NCBI GenBank assembly: GCA_025929585.1
Contig: JAICPY010000005.1
Span: 22,332 to 86,331 of the forward strand
DNA: 64,000 nucleotides
Origin: Steroidobacter sp.
GTDB lineage: Bacteria; Pseudomonadota; Gammaproteobacteria; Steroidobacterales; Steroidobacteraceae
Direction of reading: 5' to 3'
Shown: piece after piece, positions 24,742 to 33,379 of the stretch
How positions within the stretch are numbered: the stretch's first letter is position 1
Layout: each line of letters begins with the position of its first letter
The notes under the pieces: generated by a model
The model's input: the letters and a program-made list of their open reading frames with translations, nothing else
The model's database searches: none
Told to the model about the DNA's origin: nothing
Program-made: the position numbers and the translations under genes

Positions 24742-25518
24742 ATGGCTCGAACCTCAGACGATGCGGTGAGCTCTCATGGCAGATTGCACTCATCGCCACC
24801 GAAGATTCGTGAGTTACTAGCGCCAGAGGCCGGATCGGCCTTTGCGCGCTATCGCCAATTGACCTGCCCAGGTTCGATCACCCGCTTCTGCTTGTACGAG
24901 CTGGCGACGATGCTGCTGCTTCCCTTACCCGGCGCTTTGGGACTGTTGCTTCGAAGAGCTCTTCTGAAGCCTTTTTTCGGTGCAATGGGACGTGATGTGA
25001 TCATCGGCCGAAACTGTGTCTTTCGGCATCCGCAGCGGATCTACATCGGCGACGGGGTGGTGATCGATGAGAACTGCCTGCTCGATGCACGCGGTTCGGG
25101 CACACAAGGTCTGAATATCGCGAAGGGAGTTCTGGTCAGCAGGAATGTTCAGATCAAATCGAAGGGCGGCTCCATTTACATTGGCCGCGGGGTGAATATC
25201 GGAGACAACTCGCTGATCGTGAGCCAGAGCGGCATCTGGATCGGCGATGGCGCGGCGATCGCCGGGAGCTGTCAAATCATGGGCGGGACATTCTCAATGA
25301 ACCAGTTCAATCTGCCTGCATCCGAGCGACTGAGCACCAGTGCAGGTCCGATTAGTATTGGATCCGGAGCTTGGCTCGCCACCAGTGTCATAGTGCTCGA
25401 CGGCGCGTGCATTGGGAACGACTCCATCGTCTCTGCGGGCTCGGTGCTGAGCGGTGCCCTACCGGCTAAATGCGTCGCTCAGGGCAATCCTGCAAGACAA
25501 CTGTTTGGTATTCGCTGA
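24742..25518 (+). CDS. Left-handed beta-helix acyltransferase (hexapeptide family)
   Basis: A 258-residue protein. After an N-terminal helical region with a hydrophobic stretch (LATMLLLPLPGALGLLLRRALLKPFF, residues about 53-78) comes a run of hexapeptide turns: IIGRNCVF, YIGDGVVID, NIAKGVLVS, YIGRGVNIG, WIGDGAAIA, SIGSGAWLA, CIGNDSIVS. These build a left-handed beta-helix as in WcaF- and LpxA-like acyltransferases. It starts 5 bp after the ACP gene. I infer that it moves the acyl group from the ACP to a sugar or lipid hydroxyl, probably at the membrane. Confidence 0.9.
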   Translation: MARTSDDAVSSHGRLHSSPPKIRELLAPEAGSAFARYRQLTCPGSITRFCLYELATMLLLPLPGALGLLLRRALLKPFFGAMGRDVIIGRNCVFRHPQRIYIGDGVVIDENCLLDARGSGTQGLNIAKGVLVSRNVQIKSKGGSIYIGRGVNIGDNSLIVSQSGIWIGDGAAIAGSCQIMGGTFSMNQFNLPASERLSTSAGPISIGSGAWLATSVIVLDGACIGNDSIVSAGSVLSGALPAKCVAQGNPARQLFGIR

Positions 25519-25547
25519 GTCGGCGTTCGCTGCGCGTAATACAGTGC

Positions 25548-27434
25548 ATGATGAGCCCGATCGAGCACATCTGCGGTGTAGATCCATTTAGCCTCAGTGT
25601 GAGCGAGACGCACAGACTCGCACGCGAGTTGCGCCGTGCAGGCACCGCGCCTGAAGCGCGCGTCGCCTTCGGCGGCAATATCGTGTTCGAGCCATTGCCT
25701 GAATACTTGGAAGCACACTTGGCATGTAAAGGCATCGCTGCAGCAACGTATTCGGGTGGCTTCAATCAGCATCTACAAGAGATTATCGATCCGACTTCCG
25801 CGTTGCACCGATTCGATCCCAATTTCCTGTTCTTGCATACCGAGCTCGATGCGGTATTGCCGGGGCTGGTCGATCGGCATGACGGTACGGCAGAGCACTG
25901 GCGTCGCGGCATGACAGAAATGCTCAGCTTGATTGAATCGGTCGTGAATGAAGCGCTGGAGAAGACGCACGCATCCGTGCTGCTCACGAACTTCGTCGCA
26001 CCGGATCGTTATGACTTCGGCCTTGCGGATTGGCGCTGCGAACTGGGCGAACAGGAATTCTCTTGGCAGCTCAACTCGGCGCTGAACAGGCGGTTTCGCA
26101 CCGAGCCGCGCGTCCAGATCGTCGACCTGTGTCGCTTGATGGCACTTCATGGCCACGAGCGCGCACGCGACCGGCGCCTTTACTATCTTGCGAAGGTTCC
26201 CTGGCACGAAAGCTTTTTGCCGATTCTGGCGAACGAGCTCACACGACATGTCAGCGTCAGCCTGGGTCGCATTCACAAATGCTTGGTCGTGGACCTGGAC
26301 AATACGCTGTGGCACGGCGTCCTGGGCGAGGAAGGTCCATGGGGCGTGCGTGTCGGCACTGGAGACTCTATCGCCGAAGCACATCTCGACCTGCAGCGCC
26401 GAATCTTGGCAATCAAGCGACGTGGCGTGCTTATCGCGGTGTGCAGCAAGAATAATCGCGAAGACGTGGAGCAAATGTTTGGGCTGCATCCAGAGATGCC
26501 GCTGCGGTTGGATGACTTCGTATGCTTGGAGCTCGGTTGGGAAATGAAGCACGAAGGTCTGCAACGCATCGCTGCGAATCTCAACATCGGAACCGACAGC
26601 TTGGTATTTCTCGATGACAACCCCGCCGAGATCGAACTGATTCGCCAGATGATGCCCGAGGTCGAATGCATTCTCGTGCCCGAAGATCCAGTGCTGCGTC
26701 CGATGTGTCTCGATCGCTTTCACGGCCTGGAACGCACGGTAATCACATCGGAGGATCTCGCGAAGACCCGCCAGTACAAGGAGAACGAGGTTCGCCACTC
26801 GGCGCGCAGCGGATTCGCGGATCTGCAGGAGTATCTGTACAGCCTTGGAACACATGTAGAGATTCGCGCGGCGACGCCCGAGCTACTCGCCCGTGCGCAA
26901 CAACTGTTCGCAAAGACGAACCAGTTCAATCTCACCTCGCAACGCTACACACTCGCCCAGCTTCACGAAGTGGAGGTAGATGAAACCTCGACCGTACTAC
27001 TGATTCGAGCCACCGATCGCTTCGGAGAGTTGGGCTGGATCGGTGCCGTAGTACTGCGAGATCTCGATAGACCTACGGCACGGATAGACAATTTTGTGCT
27101 CAGCTGCCGCGCCATGGGCCGTGGAATCGAAAGCGCGATCCTCAATCACATCAAACGGCTGTGCTTCACACAATCGAGCTGCAGAATCCTGCAGGCGCAA
27201 TATCTACCCACCGCAAAGAACGCACCTGTCTGTGAGCTATACGAGCAACACGGTTTCCTCGCTACCGGGACGGATGTCCACGGTGGCAAGCTGTATCAGC
27301 TCCCGAGGGAGGATCTCGCTTTCACATCCTGCGATTGGATCGAAGTCAAGAACGCCGATACAAACGATCTTGGCGACGAAACACCCCTGAATTGTCGAAG
27401 TCCGCTGCCGCTCGTCACCTCATCGAGGCAATAG
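25548..27434 (+). CDS. FkbH-like HAD-IIIC phosphatase with N-terminal extension and GNAT-like tail
   Basis: A 628-residue protein starting at adjacent ATGs 25548/25551, 29 bp after the acyltransferase stop. Residues about 1-240 form an SGNH-like N-terminal region (AFGGNIVFEPLPEYLEAHL, ending WHESFLPILANEL). The HAD core has the nucleophile motif LVVDLDNTLWHGVLGE (Asp249, Asp251), CSKNNREDVEQMF and VFLDDNPAEIELI. The C-terminal third (LFAKTNQFNLTSQRY, FVLSCRAMGRGIESAILNHI) matches the acyltransferase-like end of FkbH. In studied pathways FkbH loads glyceryl onto an ACP from 1,3-bisphosphoglycerate. With the ACP and transferase next door, a glyceryl-decorating unit is plausible. Confidence 0.9.
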   Translation: MMSPIEHICGVDPFSLSVSETHRLARELRRAGTAPEARVAFGGNIVFEPLPEYLEAHLACKGIAAATYSGGFNQHLQEIIDPTSALHRFDPNFLFLHTELDAVLPGLVDRHDGTAEHWRRGMTEMLSLIESVVNEALEKTHASVLLTNFVAPDRYDFGLADWRCELGEQEFSWQLNSALNRRFRTEPRVQIVDLCRLMALHGHERARDRRLYYLAKVPWHESFLPILANELTRHVSVSLGRIHKCLVVDLDNTLWHGVLGEEGPWGVRVGTGDSIAEAHLDLQRRILAIKRRGVLIAVCSKNNREDVEQMFGLHPEMPLRLDDFVCLELGWEMKHEGLQRIAANLNIGTDSLVFLDDNPAEIELIRQMMPEVECILVPEDPVLRPMCLDRFHGLERTVITSEDLAKTRQYKENEVRHSARSGFADLQEYLYSLGTHVEIRAATPELLARAQQLFAKTNQFNLTSQRYTLAQLHEVEVDETSTVLLIRATDRFGELGWIGAVVLRDLDRPTARIDNFVLSCRAMGRGIESAILNHIKRLCFTQSSCRILQAQYLPTAKNAPVCELYEQHGFLATGTDVHGGKLYQLPREDLAFTSCDWIEVKNADTNDLGDETPLNCRSPLPLVTSSRQ

Positions 27435-27627
27435 GGTTCTGCATTCGTCTTGGTAACGGGTCCCCAAACCAGACCCAACCTATACCTGCGGAATGGAAGC
27501 CAAAACGATTCCCACCGCCAGGTAAATCGTGCCATATTGGCCTCGTATCGCATATCAATCGGGTGCGGCCTCATGGTCCAGCTTGCGTCGACCTACTAAC
27601 CTTCCCTTAAAACGTTAGGGGAAAGAC

Positions 27628-30363
27628 GTGCATCTTGCTCATCACCCGATATTCATAGCGCTCTCTGCTCTGACCGCTTGGCTGGGCGCTTGGACTGCGC
27701 TCGATCTTTTCCGCCGAATGCAAGCGCACACGGGGTTCTATCGGCGCGCCTGGGTCGCCGCAGCCGGTATAGCCATGGGACTGAGCATCTGGTCCATGCA
27801 CTTCATTGCGATGCTGGGCTTCGACCCCGGAACAGAGGTGCGCTACGAAGTCCGACTCACGGTGCTGTCGTTGCTACTGGCTATTGCGGCCACAACGTTC
27901 GCCTTCGTGTTTGCGCGACCGACTCGATTGCGCCAGCTCGCCAGCGGATTGGTCATGGCGACCGGCATCTGCGGAATGCACTACATGGGAATGGCGGCTG
28001 TTGTCACACGGGCAACCCTGACGAACGAACCGGTGTTCGTAGTGCTCGCGTTTCTCGTCGCTGTCGTCGCTTCAGCTGGCGCATTGATGGTGGCGATGAG
28101 GGAGACCACTCTCGCCCAGAGATTGTTGGCTGCTGTCGTGCTTGGATTTGCAATCGTAGGCATGCACTACACAGCAATGCTTGGCGTGCACATCACTGCC
28201 GATCCAAGCTCGATCATTCAATCGAGGGGCATCGAGCCATTCGTGCTTGCTGTAGCGGTAGCGGCAGGCACACTTTTCATTCTGATGTTGGCGCTGATTG
28301 CCGCATTGTCCGATCAAAGATTCGAAGCCATCGCCGTGCACGAGGCTTTACGCAGCGAAAAGCAAGTGCGATCCATCCTAGAGAATCTGCCGATGGGAAT
28401 CTTCGTTGCCGCTTCTCCGTCGGGCGAGATTCAATTCGCGAACGCGGAAGCTGCGCGGCTGTTGGGGCATCCTTTAGGCGGAGCCGCGCTATGGGCGCAT
28501 GAGGGTACTCACGGCGCCATCCACGAGACTGGGCGACGGCTCACGCCGGAAGAACACCTGCTACATAAAGCCATCCGGGAGAATCGGCGAGCCGGACCGG
28601 TGATTCAGAGGTACCGGCGTGGCGATGGCGAGCTCATTCAACTCGAAGTCACAGCAGCACCGATCCCAGATCGCGAGAACTGCGGATCATTCTCTGTCGC
28701 CGCATTCCAGGATGTCACAGCAAAGATCCTGGCCGAGGAACAAGCGCGTCAGGCTGCCACGTTGCGAGAAAGCGAAGAACGCTTTCGGCTAATCGCGGAG
28801 CAAGCACCGGTCATGTTGTGGATGAGCGATGTGAGTGGCCACTGCGTCTACGTAAACAAGGCGCTGCGCGAATTTAGCGACTCGGAAACGATCAACAATA
28901 CGGATGCTTGGATTGCATCGGCCGATGAGGAAGGTCAATCCGACATTCTGAGGCGCATCGAACATGCGCAGCATGCTCACGAGGGCTTCTCGCTGGAAGC
29001 CACTGTGCGCCGCGCCGATGGTGAACGACGCTTGGTTCATATTCTCGCTTGCCCTCGATTCGGCGAAGACAGGCATTTCCTGGGACTAATCGGCGTGAAT
29101 ACAGATATCACGCAAGCGCGACAAGCGGAGCGCAATCTGCAACATATAAATGACCTACTCGAGCAGCGTGTGAAAGCGGCGCTGGTAGAGAAAGGTGAAG
29201 CCGAAGCAGCGCTGATGCACGCACAGCGGCTCGAATCTCTGGGCAGGCTCACCGGCGGAGTTGCCCACGACTTCAACAACCTGCTCACTGTAATCATCGG
29301 GGCACTGGACATTATTCTCAGAGATTCGGACAACGCTGCTCGTCGCGCTCGCCTAGGTGAAGCGGCATTGAAAGCGGCACGTCGAGGCGAACAGCTCACC
29401 GCACAACTGCTCGCGTTTGCACGCCGCCAGCCCCTACAACCCCAAACGTGTGACCTCAACCAGCTGATTCGAGAATGCGAACCGCTCCTGCGGCGAGCGA
29501 CGGGCGAGGACCTCTCGCTCACGCTGCGCTTATCTGAGGAAAAGACGATTGCGCTCATCGACCCAACGCAGTTCGCAGCAAGCTTGCTGAATCTCGTAGT
29601 CAATGCGGTCGACGCGAGCACTCCAGGCGGAGCGATCGAGATCGACACCCGGATCGTTCCTGCACCCAAGGAGAAGGAGCGAAACGCGAAGCATGAACGA
29701 GTCATTCGCGTAAGCGTATCGGACCGGGGACAAGGGATGAGTCAGGAGTTGGTCGATCATATTTTCGAACCCTTCTTCACGACCAAAGCGCCGGGTAAAG
29801 GCACGGGCCTCGGCTTGAGCCAGGTGTATGGCTTCGTCAAGCAGTCCGGCGGCGAAGTACAGGTGGAAAGCACACTAGGCAGAGGCACCTGCATGAGTGT
29901 CATGCTACCGCTCCAAGCAAGCGAGTCGCAGATCGCTCAGCAACGCGCTGTAGCCACGCAGTCGTTCACTCGAGCACTGCATGTTCTGCTTGCTGAGGAT
30001 GACTCGTCGGTTGCCGCGATCACGCAGGCGATGCTGGTCGATTTGGGCCACGAGGTGACCTGCGCGGCGAATGCCGAGCAGGCGCTTCAAGCATTACAGT
30101 CCGATAGCGACGTCGATGTATTGCTCACAGACGTTCTCATGCCCGGCGGCATGAACGGCGTCGAGCTTGCGCAGGAGGCGGTGAAGATTCGTAATGGGCT
30201 GAGCGTTCTACTGTGTTCCGGATACGCCGGTGAAGCACTCGATCAATCGATCGCGCGCGGCGAATGGCCTTTTCTCAAGAAACCCTTTCAGCGCAATGAG
30301 CTGGCCGAAGCGCTCGGATGGTTAGCATCTCAGTCCACAATGCAACGGTCGCGCCGGGGCTGA
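27628..30363 (+). CDS. MHYT-PAS hybrid sensor histidine kinase with receiver domain
   Basis: A 911-residue membrane sensor with a GTG start preceded by AGGGG. Residues about 1-235 are seven helices with three MHYT motifs (SMHFIAMLG, GMHYMGMAA, GMHYTAMLG), thought to bind copper and sense O2, CO or NO. Two PAS domains follow (about 250-370 with SILENLPMGIFV, and 390-500 with RLIAEQAPVMLWMSD). The kinase core has His547 in GGVAHDFNNLLTV, the N box NLVVNAVDAS, DRGQGM and GTGLGLSQVYGFV. A C-terminal receiver has Asp835 in LLTDVLMPGG. All key residues are present. No partner regulator is adjacent. Confidence 0.93.
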   Translation: MHLAHHPIFIALSALTAWLGAWTALDLFRRMQAHTGFYRRAWVAAAGIAMGLSIWSMHFIAMLGFDPGTEVRYEVRLTVLSLLLAIAATTFAFVFARPTRLRQLASGLVMATGICGMHYMGMAAVVTRATLTNEPVFVVLAFLVAVVASAGALMVAMRETTLAQRLLAAVVLGFAIVGMHYTAMLGVHITADPSSIIQSRGIEPFVLAVAVAAGTLFILMLALIAALSDQRFEAIAVHEALRSEKQVRSILENLPMGIFVAASPSGEIQFANAEAARLLGHPLGGAALWAHEGTHGAIHETGRRLTPEEHLLHKAIRENRRAGPVIQRYRRGDGELIQLEVTAAPIPDRENCGSFSVAAFQDVTAKILAEEQARQAATLRESEERFRLIAEQAPVMLWMSDVSGHCVYVNKALREFSDSETINNTDAWIASADEEGQSDILRRIEHAQHAHEGFSLEATVRRADGERRLVHILACPRFGEDRHFLGLIGVNTDITQARQAERNLQHINDLLEQRVKAALVEKGEAEAALMHAQRLESLGRLTGGVAHDFNNLLTVIIGALDIILRDSDNAARRARLGEAALKAARRGEQLTAQLLAFARRQPLQPQTCDLNQLIRECEPLLRRATGEDLSLTLRLSEEKTIALIDPTQFAASLLNLVVNAVDASTPGGAIEIDTRIVPAPKEKERNAKHERVIRVSVSDRGQGMSQELVDHIFEPFFTTKAPGKGTGLGLSQVYGFVKQSGGEVQVESTLGRGTCMSVMLPLQASESQIAQQRAVATQSFTRALHVLLAEDDSSVAAITQAMLVDLGHEVTCAANAEQALQALQSDSDVDVLLTDVLMPGGMNGVELAQEAVKIRNGLSVLLCSGYAGEALDQSIARGEWPFLKKPFQRNELAEALGWLASQSTMQRSRRG

Positions 30364-30440
30364 GTTAGACAGCGGCAACGACAGCGATTCACGAGGTGCG
30401 CGGTTCGGGGGAACCCCATAGGCATCCGAGGACACTCACG

Positions 30441-30462
30441 GGCTCCGACCCTTCATGGAGCC
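30441..30462 (+). promoter_or_regulatory. Hairpin enclosing the ribosome-binding site of the next gene
   Basis: GGCTCC (30441-30446) pairs with GGAGCC (30457-30462) across a 10-nt loop. The 3' arm contains GGAG, the Shine-Dalgarno sequence 5 nt before ATG 30466. Such a stem could lower translation until melted or displaced; function is inference. A second small stem, GGTTC/GAACC, lies at 30402-30415. Confidence 0.4.
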
Positions 30463-30465
30463 AAG

Positions 30466-31173
30466 ATGAAGCACATTCTGTTGACTTTCAGCCTCTTTCT
30501 GAGCTCAGCCGTTTTGGCACAGTCCCTTCCGAGCGTCAGCGACACCGACGCGAATGGCAGGAATATGATCCATCTCGGTGCTGCCAATACGGGTTTCATA
30601 TATATGAAATCCGACTGTTCGGAGGAACTCGCGGCAGGACTCAAATGCACAATCATTCAGCCGGCGCCGGCGCCAACCGAGTTCCAACACGAGGACATCG
30701 TCTCGATCAGAATCCCGGCACGCGCAGCCAATTCAATGCTGTGCTTCGATATCACACCGTTGATCGATGTCACATTCGAGAACACGACCGGCAATCCCGT
30801 TGCGAACGCGCTGTTCTCGGGTCGCGCCACCTTGACGCTCAAGAGCCCGGTACTCGAGGATCCATCACTGGTTCGCCCTGGTAACGGCGAGCCCTACAAT
30901 GGTGAGCTTCGGATACCGACCGTTCAATATTCCGAGCAGTTGAAGCTCGACGCTGGCGAGCGGAACGCCCGCAGCTATCACTATACGCGCAGCTGCGGAA
31001 GTGCCTCGCTCAGCAAGCAAAAGCTGATCAGCATTTTCGGCTTCGATGCATCGCAAGCAAACAGCTTCTTCAACAACGCGATCACGGTCGAGCTAGATGC
31101 GAGCGCCATTGCCAGGCACATCAGCTACGTGCACTACGACTACCACGTTCGTCTGTACGGCGATCGACGGTAG
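30466..31173 (+). CDS. Secreted protein of unknown function
   Basis: A 235-residue exported protein with a clear signal peptide (MKHILLTFSLFLSSAVLAQ). The mature part is beta-rich with four Cys residues (SDCSEE, LKCTII, MLCFDI, RSCGSA) that could form two disulphides, which suits the periplasm or outside. The segment VSIRIPARAANSMLCFDITPLIDVTFEN and the C-terminal HISYVHYDYHVRLYG are distinctive, but I recognise no family. Codon use looks native. It stands alone between the hybrid kinase and a converging tRNA gene; the start is supported by GGAG, which is buried in a hairpin. Confidence 0.72.
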   Translation: MKHILLTFSLFLSSAVLAQSLPSVSDTDANGRNMIHLGAANTGFIYMKSDCSEELAAGLKCTIIQPAPAPTEFQHEDIVSIRIPARAANSMLCFDITPLIDVTFENTTGNPVANALFSGRATLTLKSPVLEDPSLVRPGNGEPYNGELRIPTVQYSEQLKLDAGERNARSYHYTRSCGSASLSKQKLISIFGFDASQANSFFNNAITVELDASAIARHISYVHYDYHVRLYGDRR

Positions 31174-31240
31174 GAACGTGGAGCGCTACGAGTTCGGCCT
31201 GGCTTTCTGCGCGTGCCTATCGGCGCTGTTCGACCAGGCT

Positions 31241-31316
31241 TGGTGCCGGCTGAGGGATTCGAACCCCCGACCCCCTGATTACAAATCAGGTGCACTACCA
31301 ACTGTGCTAAGCCGGC
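31241..31316 (-). tRNA. tRNA-Thr (anticodon TGT)
   Basis: The minus strand folds as a complete cloverleaf: acceptor GCCGGCT/AGCCGGC, D arm GCAC/GTGC, anticodon stem CCTGA/TCAGG with loop TTTGTAA (anticodon TGT, reading ACA), T arm GGGGG-TTCGAAT-CCCTC, discriminator A and an encoded CCA end. It lies downstream of the SPOR gene in a birA-coaX-SPOR-tRNA arrangement. Confidence 0.96.
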
Positions 31317-31325
31317 CCTGAGGAA

Positions 31326-31482
31326 GTGACTCGTGACTGGTGACTCGCAGGTAGTCGGAAGTCGAGAGTCAGGCTGTGGGACGGGATTGTAATCGCAGCG
31401 GAGCTCTACGGCTACTCAGAACCGGCTCCAATACGGCCATTTTTGGCTTCACGAACCGCTAATCACGAGTCACGAATCACGT
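31326..31482. repeat. GTGACTC heptad-repeat element (copy E)
   Basis: The left arm runs GTGACTC, GTGACTG, GTGACTC and then into GTCGGAAGTCGAGAGTCAGG. The right arm is the mirror, AATCACGAGTCACGAATCACG. About 75 bp lie between the arms. It fills the gap between tRNA-Thr and the SPOR gene. The layout is that of the GTCAAC elements, with a different 7-mer. Confidence 0.65.
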
Positions 31483-31492
31483 CTATGCGAAG

Positions 31493-32224
31493 CTACGCTT
31501 CGCCAGGACACTGCCTCATCTCCAGTCTCATGATCTTTCCAGGATCCGACTGAAAGATGGCGGTGTCGATGACTTGGCCGGGCTTGGAGAGTTCGACGTC
31601 CAGCCAATACACAGAACCTGCGCGTTTTCGATCCTCGATGCGAGCATCCAGGCCCAGAGCACGGGCTTGATCGGCGCGGCGTTGCGCACGTTGATGATCT
31701 GAGAACACGCCGAGGCTCAATGTTTGACCGTCTTCGCCGCCCGGCATCAGATACACGTCCGTGATGTCATTGCTTTGTAGAGACTGCATCGCAGCCTCGG
31801 CGACTTCGCGCGACGATAGATCTTGAACGCTGACCCAATAGCCCACCCAAAGCTCGCCCTGTTCCACGCGCTGCTGGGGAGAAAAGCCAGCCTCGCGCAG
31901 CGAAGCCTGAGCTTGAGAAGCTTCTGCCAAATCGGCAAATGGGCCGATGCTCGTGCAAGTGAATGAATCGTTCGGCATCGCGCGCGCAGTGTTTTGAGTG
32001 GGCGATTCGATCGCGGAAACGCGCGGGGGCTCGACGTCGCGTATCTCGGCGGGTTCTTCCGTCGGTTGAGTTTCCTGAACTTCGCGAGCTAACACGATGC
32101 GAGGCGGCGGCTCCGCGATACGCGAGGGCGCTCGATCCAACGCATTGACCTGTACGTCGATCATTTGCGACCAAATGAAATACAGCGCATTGACGAGGAT
32201 CAAAATGAGACAAAGGGTGCGCAT
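31493..32224 (-). CDS. SPOR domain-containing protein
   Basis: A 243-residue protein with an N-terminal membrane anchor (MRTLCLILILVNALYFIWS), a Pro/Glu-rich linker (residues about 30-85) and a C-terminal SPOR domain (residues about 90-205). The domain contains TSIGPFADLAEASQAQASLREAGF, WVGYWVSVQDLSS and TLSLGVFSDHQRAQRRADQARALGL. SPOR domains bind denuded peptidoglycan glycan strands at the division site. In many gammaproteobacteria such a gene lies beside coaX and birA, as here. It is not one of the named SPOR proteins I can assign. A remnant heptad element separates it from the cytochrome gene upstream. Confidence 0.9.
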   Translation of the reverse strand: MRTLCLILILVNALYFIWSQMIDVQVNALDRAPSRIAEPPPRIVLAREVQETQPTEEPAEIRDVEPPRVSAIESPTQNTARAMPNDSFTCTSIGPFADLAEASQAQASLREAGFSPQQRVEQGELWVGYWVSVQDLSSREVAEAAMQSLQSNDITDVYLMPGGEDGQTLSLGVFSDHQRAQRRADQARALGLDARIEDRKRAGSVYWLDVELSKPGQVIDTAIFQSDPGKIMRLEMRQCPGEA

Positions 32225-32237
32225 CTAGCAGATCAGG

Positions 32238-32263
32238 ATAGGGTGACGGGTGACGGGCAAGAT
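32238..32263. repeat. GTGACGG heptad repeat, short (copy F)
   Basis: GATAGG-GTGACGG-GTGACGG-GCAAGA, the same word and same GGGCAAGA end as the left arm at 35211. The expected right arm is missing or degraded (CCGTCAGGTAACACGG at about 32288). Confidence 0.5.
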
Positions 32264-32318
32264 TCTTCTGTTGCTGGTTGCTGTAAACCGTCAGGTAACA
32301 CGGCCAACGGCGCATCTT

Positions 32319-32588
32319 TCATCTGCCGCCCGATCCCCAATACGCGGCGATATTGGCGATCTCGGCGGGCGTGAGATCGATCTTTGTCCGGTGCTTTACC
32401 TTCCCGGCAACGATGTCTTTGATCAGACTTTCCAAGGAGGCCGCGTCTTCGCCTTCCCAATCGTCGGCTTCATGACACTGTACGCACTTCTGTGCCGCAG
32501 CTCTCCCCGCCTGAGTGTCCGCTGCATGTGCATCGGAATAAACGAAGGCGATCAGCGCCATCAGAAGCACGGAATATACGATCTGCAT
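32319..32588 (-). CDS. Small c-type cytochrome
   Basis: An 89-residue exported protein starting at ATG 32588 with GGAAGGGG upstream; an upstream in-frame ATG would add a basic tail before the signal peptide. The signal peptide ends near HAAD. One haem site is present, CVQCH, in AAQKCVQCHEADDW. The C-terminal helix LTPAEIANIAAYW matches class I cytochromes. No Met remains in the mature protein, so the usual sixth ligand is absent; the His of KVKHRTKIDL stands near its place and bis-His ligation is possible. Its partners in electron transfer are unknown. It lies between SPOR and coaX on the same strand. Confidence 0.88.
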   Translation of the reverse strand: MQIVYSVLLMALIAFVYSDAHAADTQAGRAAAQKCVQCHEADDWEGEDAASLESLIKDIVAGKVKHRTKIDLTPAEIANIAAYWGSGGR

Positions 32589-32637
32589 GCTTGTGCCCCT
32601 TCCACGAAGAAGCCGCATGATACACGAGGAATCCCGG

Positions 32638-33378
32638 CTACACGGCGAGCAGCGCCAGCCCGCGCAGCACTAGATCCTCGACCTGCTCATGAGGGGTTTG
32701 AATCAGAGGTGAAAGCCGGGCGGCCGCCCCACCCGTCAATAGCAGCGTAAGCGGCATAGATTCCGGGCTCTGCATCGTGTTGGCGGCGCGATCGACTAAA
32801 GCGGCCAGTGCGTGCAAGCAACCTTGATGTACCGCGCCGAGGGTGTGGCTCGCGAATAGTGCTTCTTGCGCAGGCTCATCTCCCATCCGTGAAGCGATGT
32901 CGCTCGTGTTCGTCAGGAGACTGGAAATCATCAGATCCGGGCCAGGCACGATGAGCCCGCCCAAATGCATTCCCGATGCGTCCACTCCATCGATGGTCAT
33001 CGCCGTACCGACGCTGACAATGCACGCTGCACCTCGATTCATCGAATGGGCGGCGATCACCGCGAGCCAACGATCTACGCCCAGCTTCTCAGGCTCTCGA
33101 TAAGCGTTGGTGACACCGGCAGCGTGGGCGGACGAGATTGAGAACTCTGGCTGTATGTTCCAGCGGCGGTTGAAAGTTCTGCTGCACGCGGCAGCGATAG
33201 CAGGCCCGCCGACGTTCGAAACCAAGATTCGCCGCGGCGGATCGTCGTCTTGGCCGATACGATCGAAAACCTGCATGCGATCTTCGGCATGCGTTGCGGC
33301 TGACTGTGCACTCAACGCGCCGTTCTCAAGCTGCGCCCACTTGATTCGCGTGTTGCCGATGTCGAGTAAGAGAATCAT
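32638..33378 (-). CDS. coaX: Type III pantothenate kinase
   Basis: Phosphorylates pantothenate in the first step of coenzyme A synthesis. It starts at ATG 33378 (MILLLDIGNTRIKWAQ), giving 246 residues; sequence upstream of that start is repeat DNA. The ASKHA-fold motifs are clear: PHOSPHATE 1 DIGNTRIKWA, the Gly/Arg substrate block EKLGVDRWLAVIAAHS, VSVGTAMTIDGVD, and GGLIVPGPDLM. Near the end LLLTGGAAARLSPLI is the adenosine motif. It is the second gene after birA, a classic gammaproteobacterial pairing, but a heptad-repeat element fills the 131-bp gap. Confidence 0.95.
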   Translation of the reverse strand: MILLLDIGNTRIKWAQLENGALSAQSAATHAEDRMQVFDRIGQDDDPPRRILVSNVGGPAIAAACSRTFNRRWNIQPEFSISSAHAAGVTNAYREPEKLGVDRWLAVIAAHSMNRGAACIVSVGTAMTIDGVDASGMHLGGLIVPGPDLMISSLLTNTSDIASRMGDEPAQEALFASHTLGAVHQGCLHALAALVDRAANTMQSPESMPLTLLLTGGAAARLSPLIQTPHEQVEDLVLRGLALLAV

Positions 33379-33379
33379 G

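Noticed and set aside
27560..27580. TGCGGCCTCATGGTCCAG before the MHYT kinase as a further ATTGGACC palindrome
   Set aside because: Only one half-site is recognisable and the centre is two bases too long.
30364..30465. Possible c-di-GMP or other riboswitch before the secreted unknown
   Set aside because: No GEMM core (CACGCACAGGGCAAACC-like) or other class signature could be found, only two short stems.
31097..31321. A plus-strand open frame ending DSNPRPPDYKSGALPTVLSRP
   Set aside because: It is a false reading through the tRNA-Thr gene on the opposite strand.
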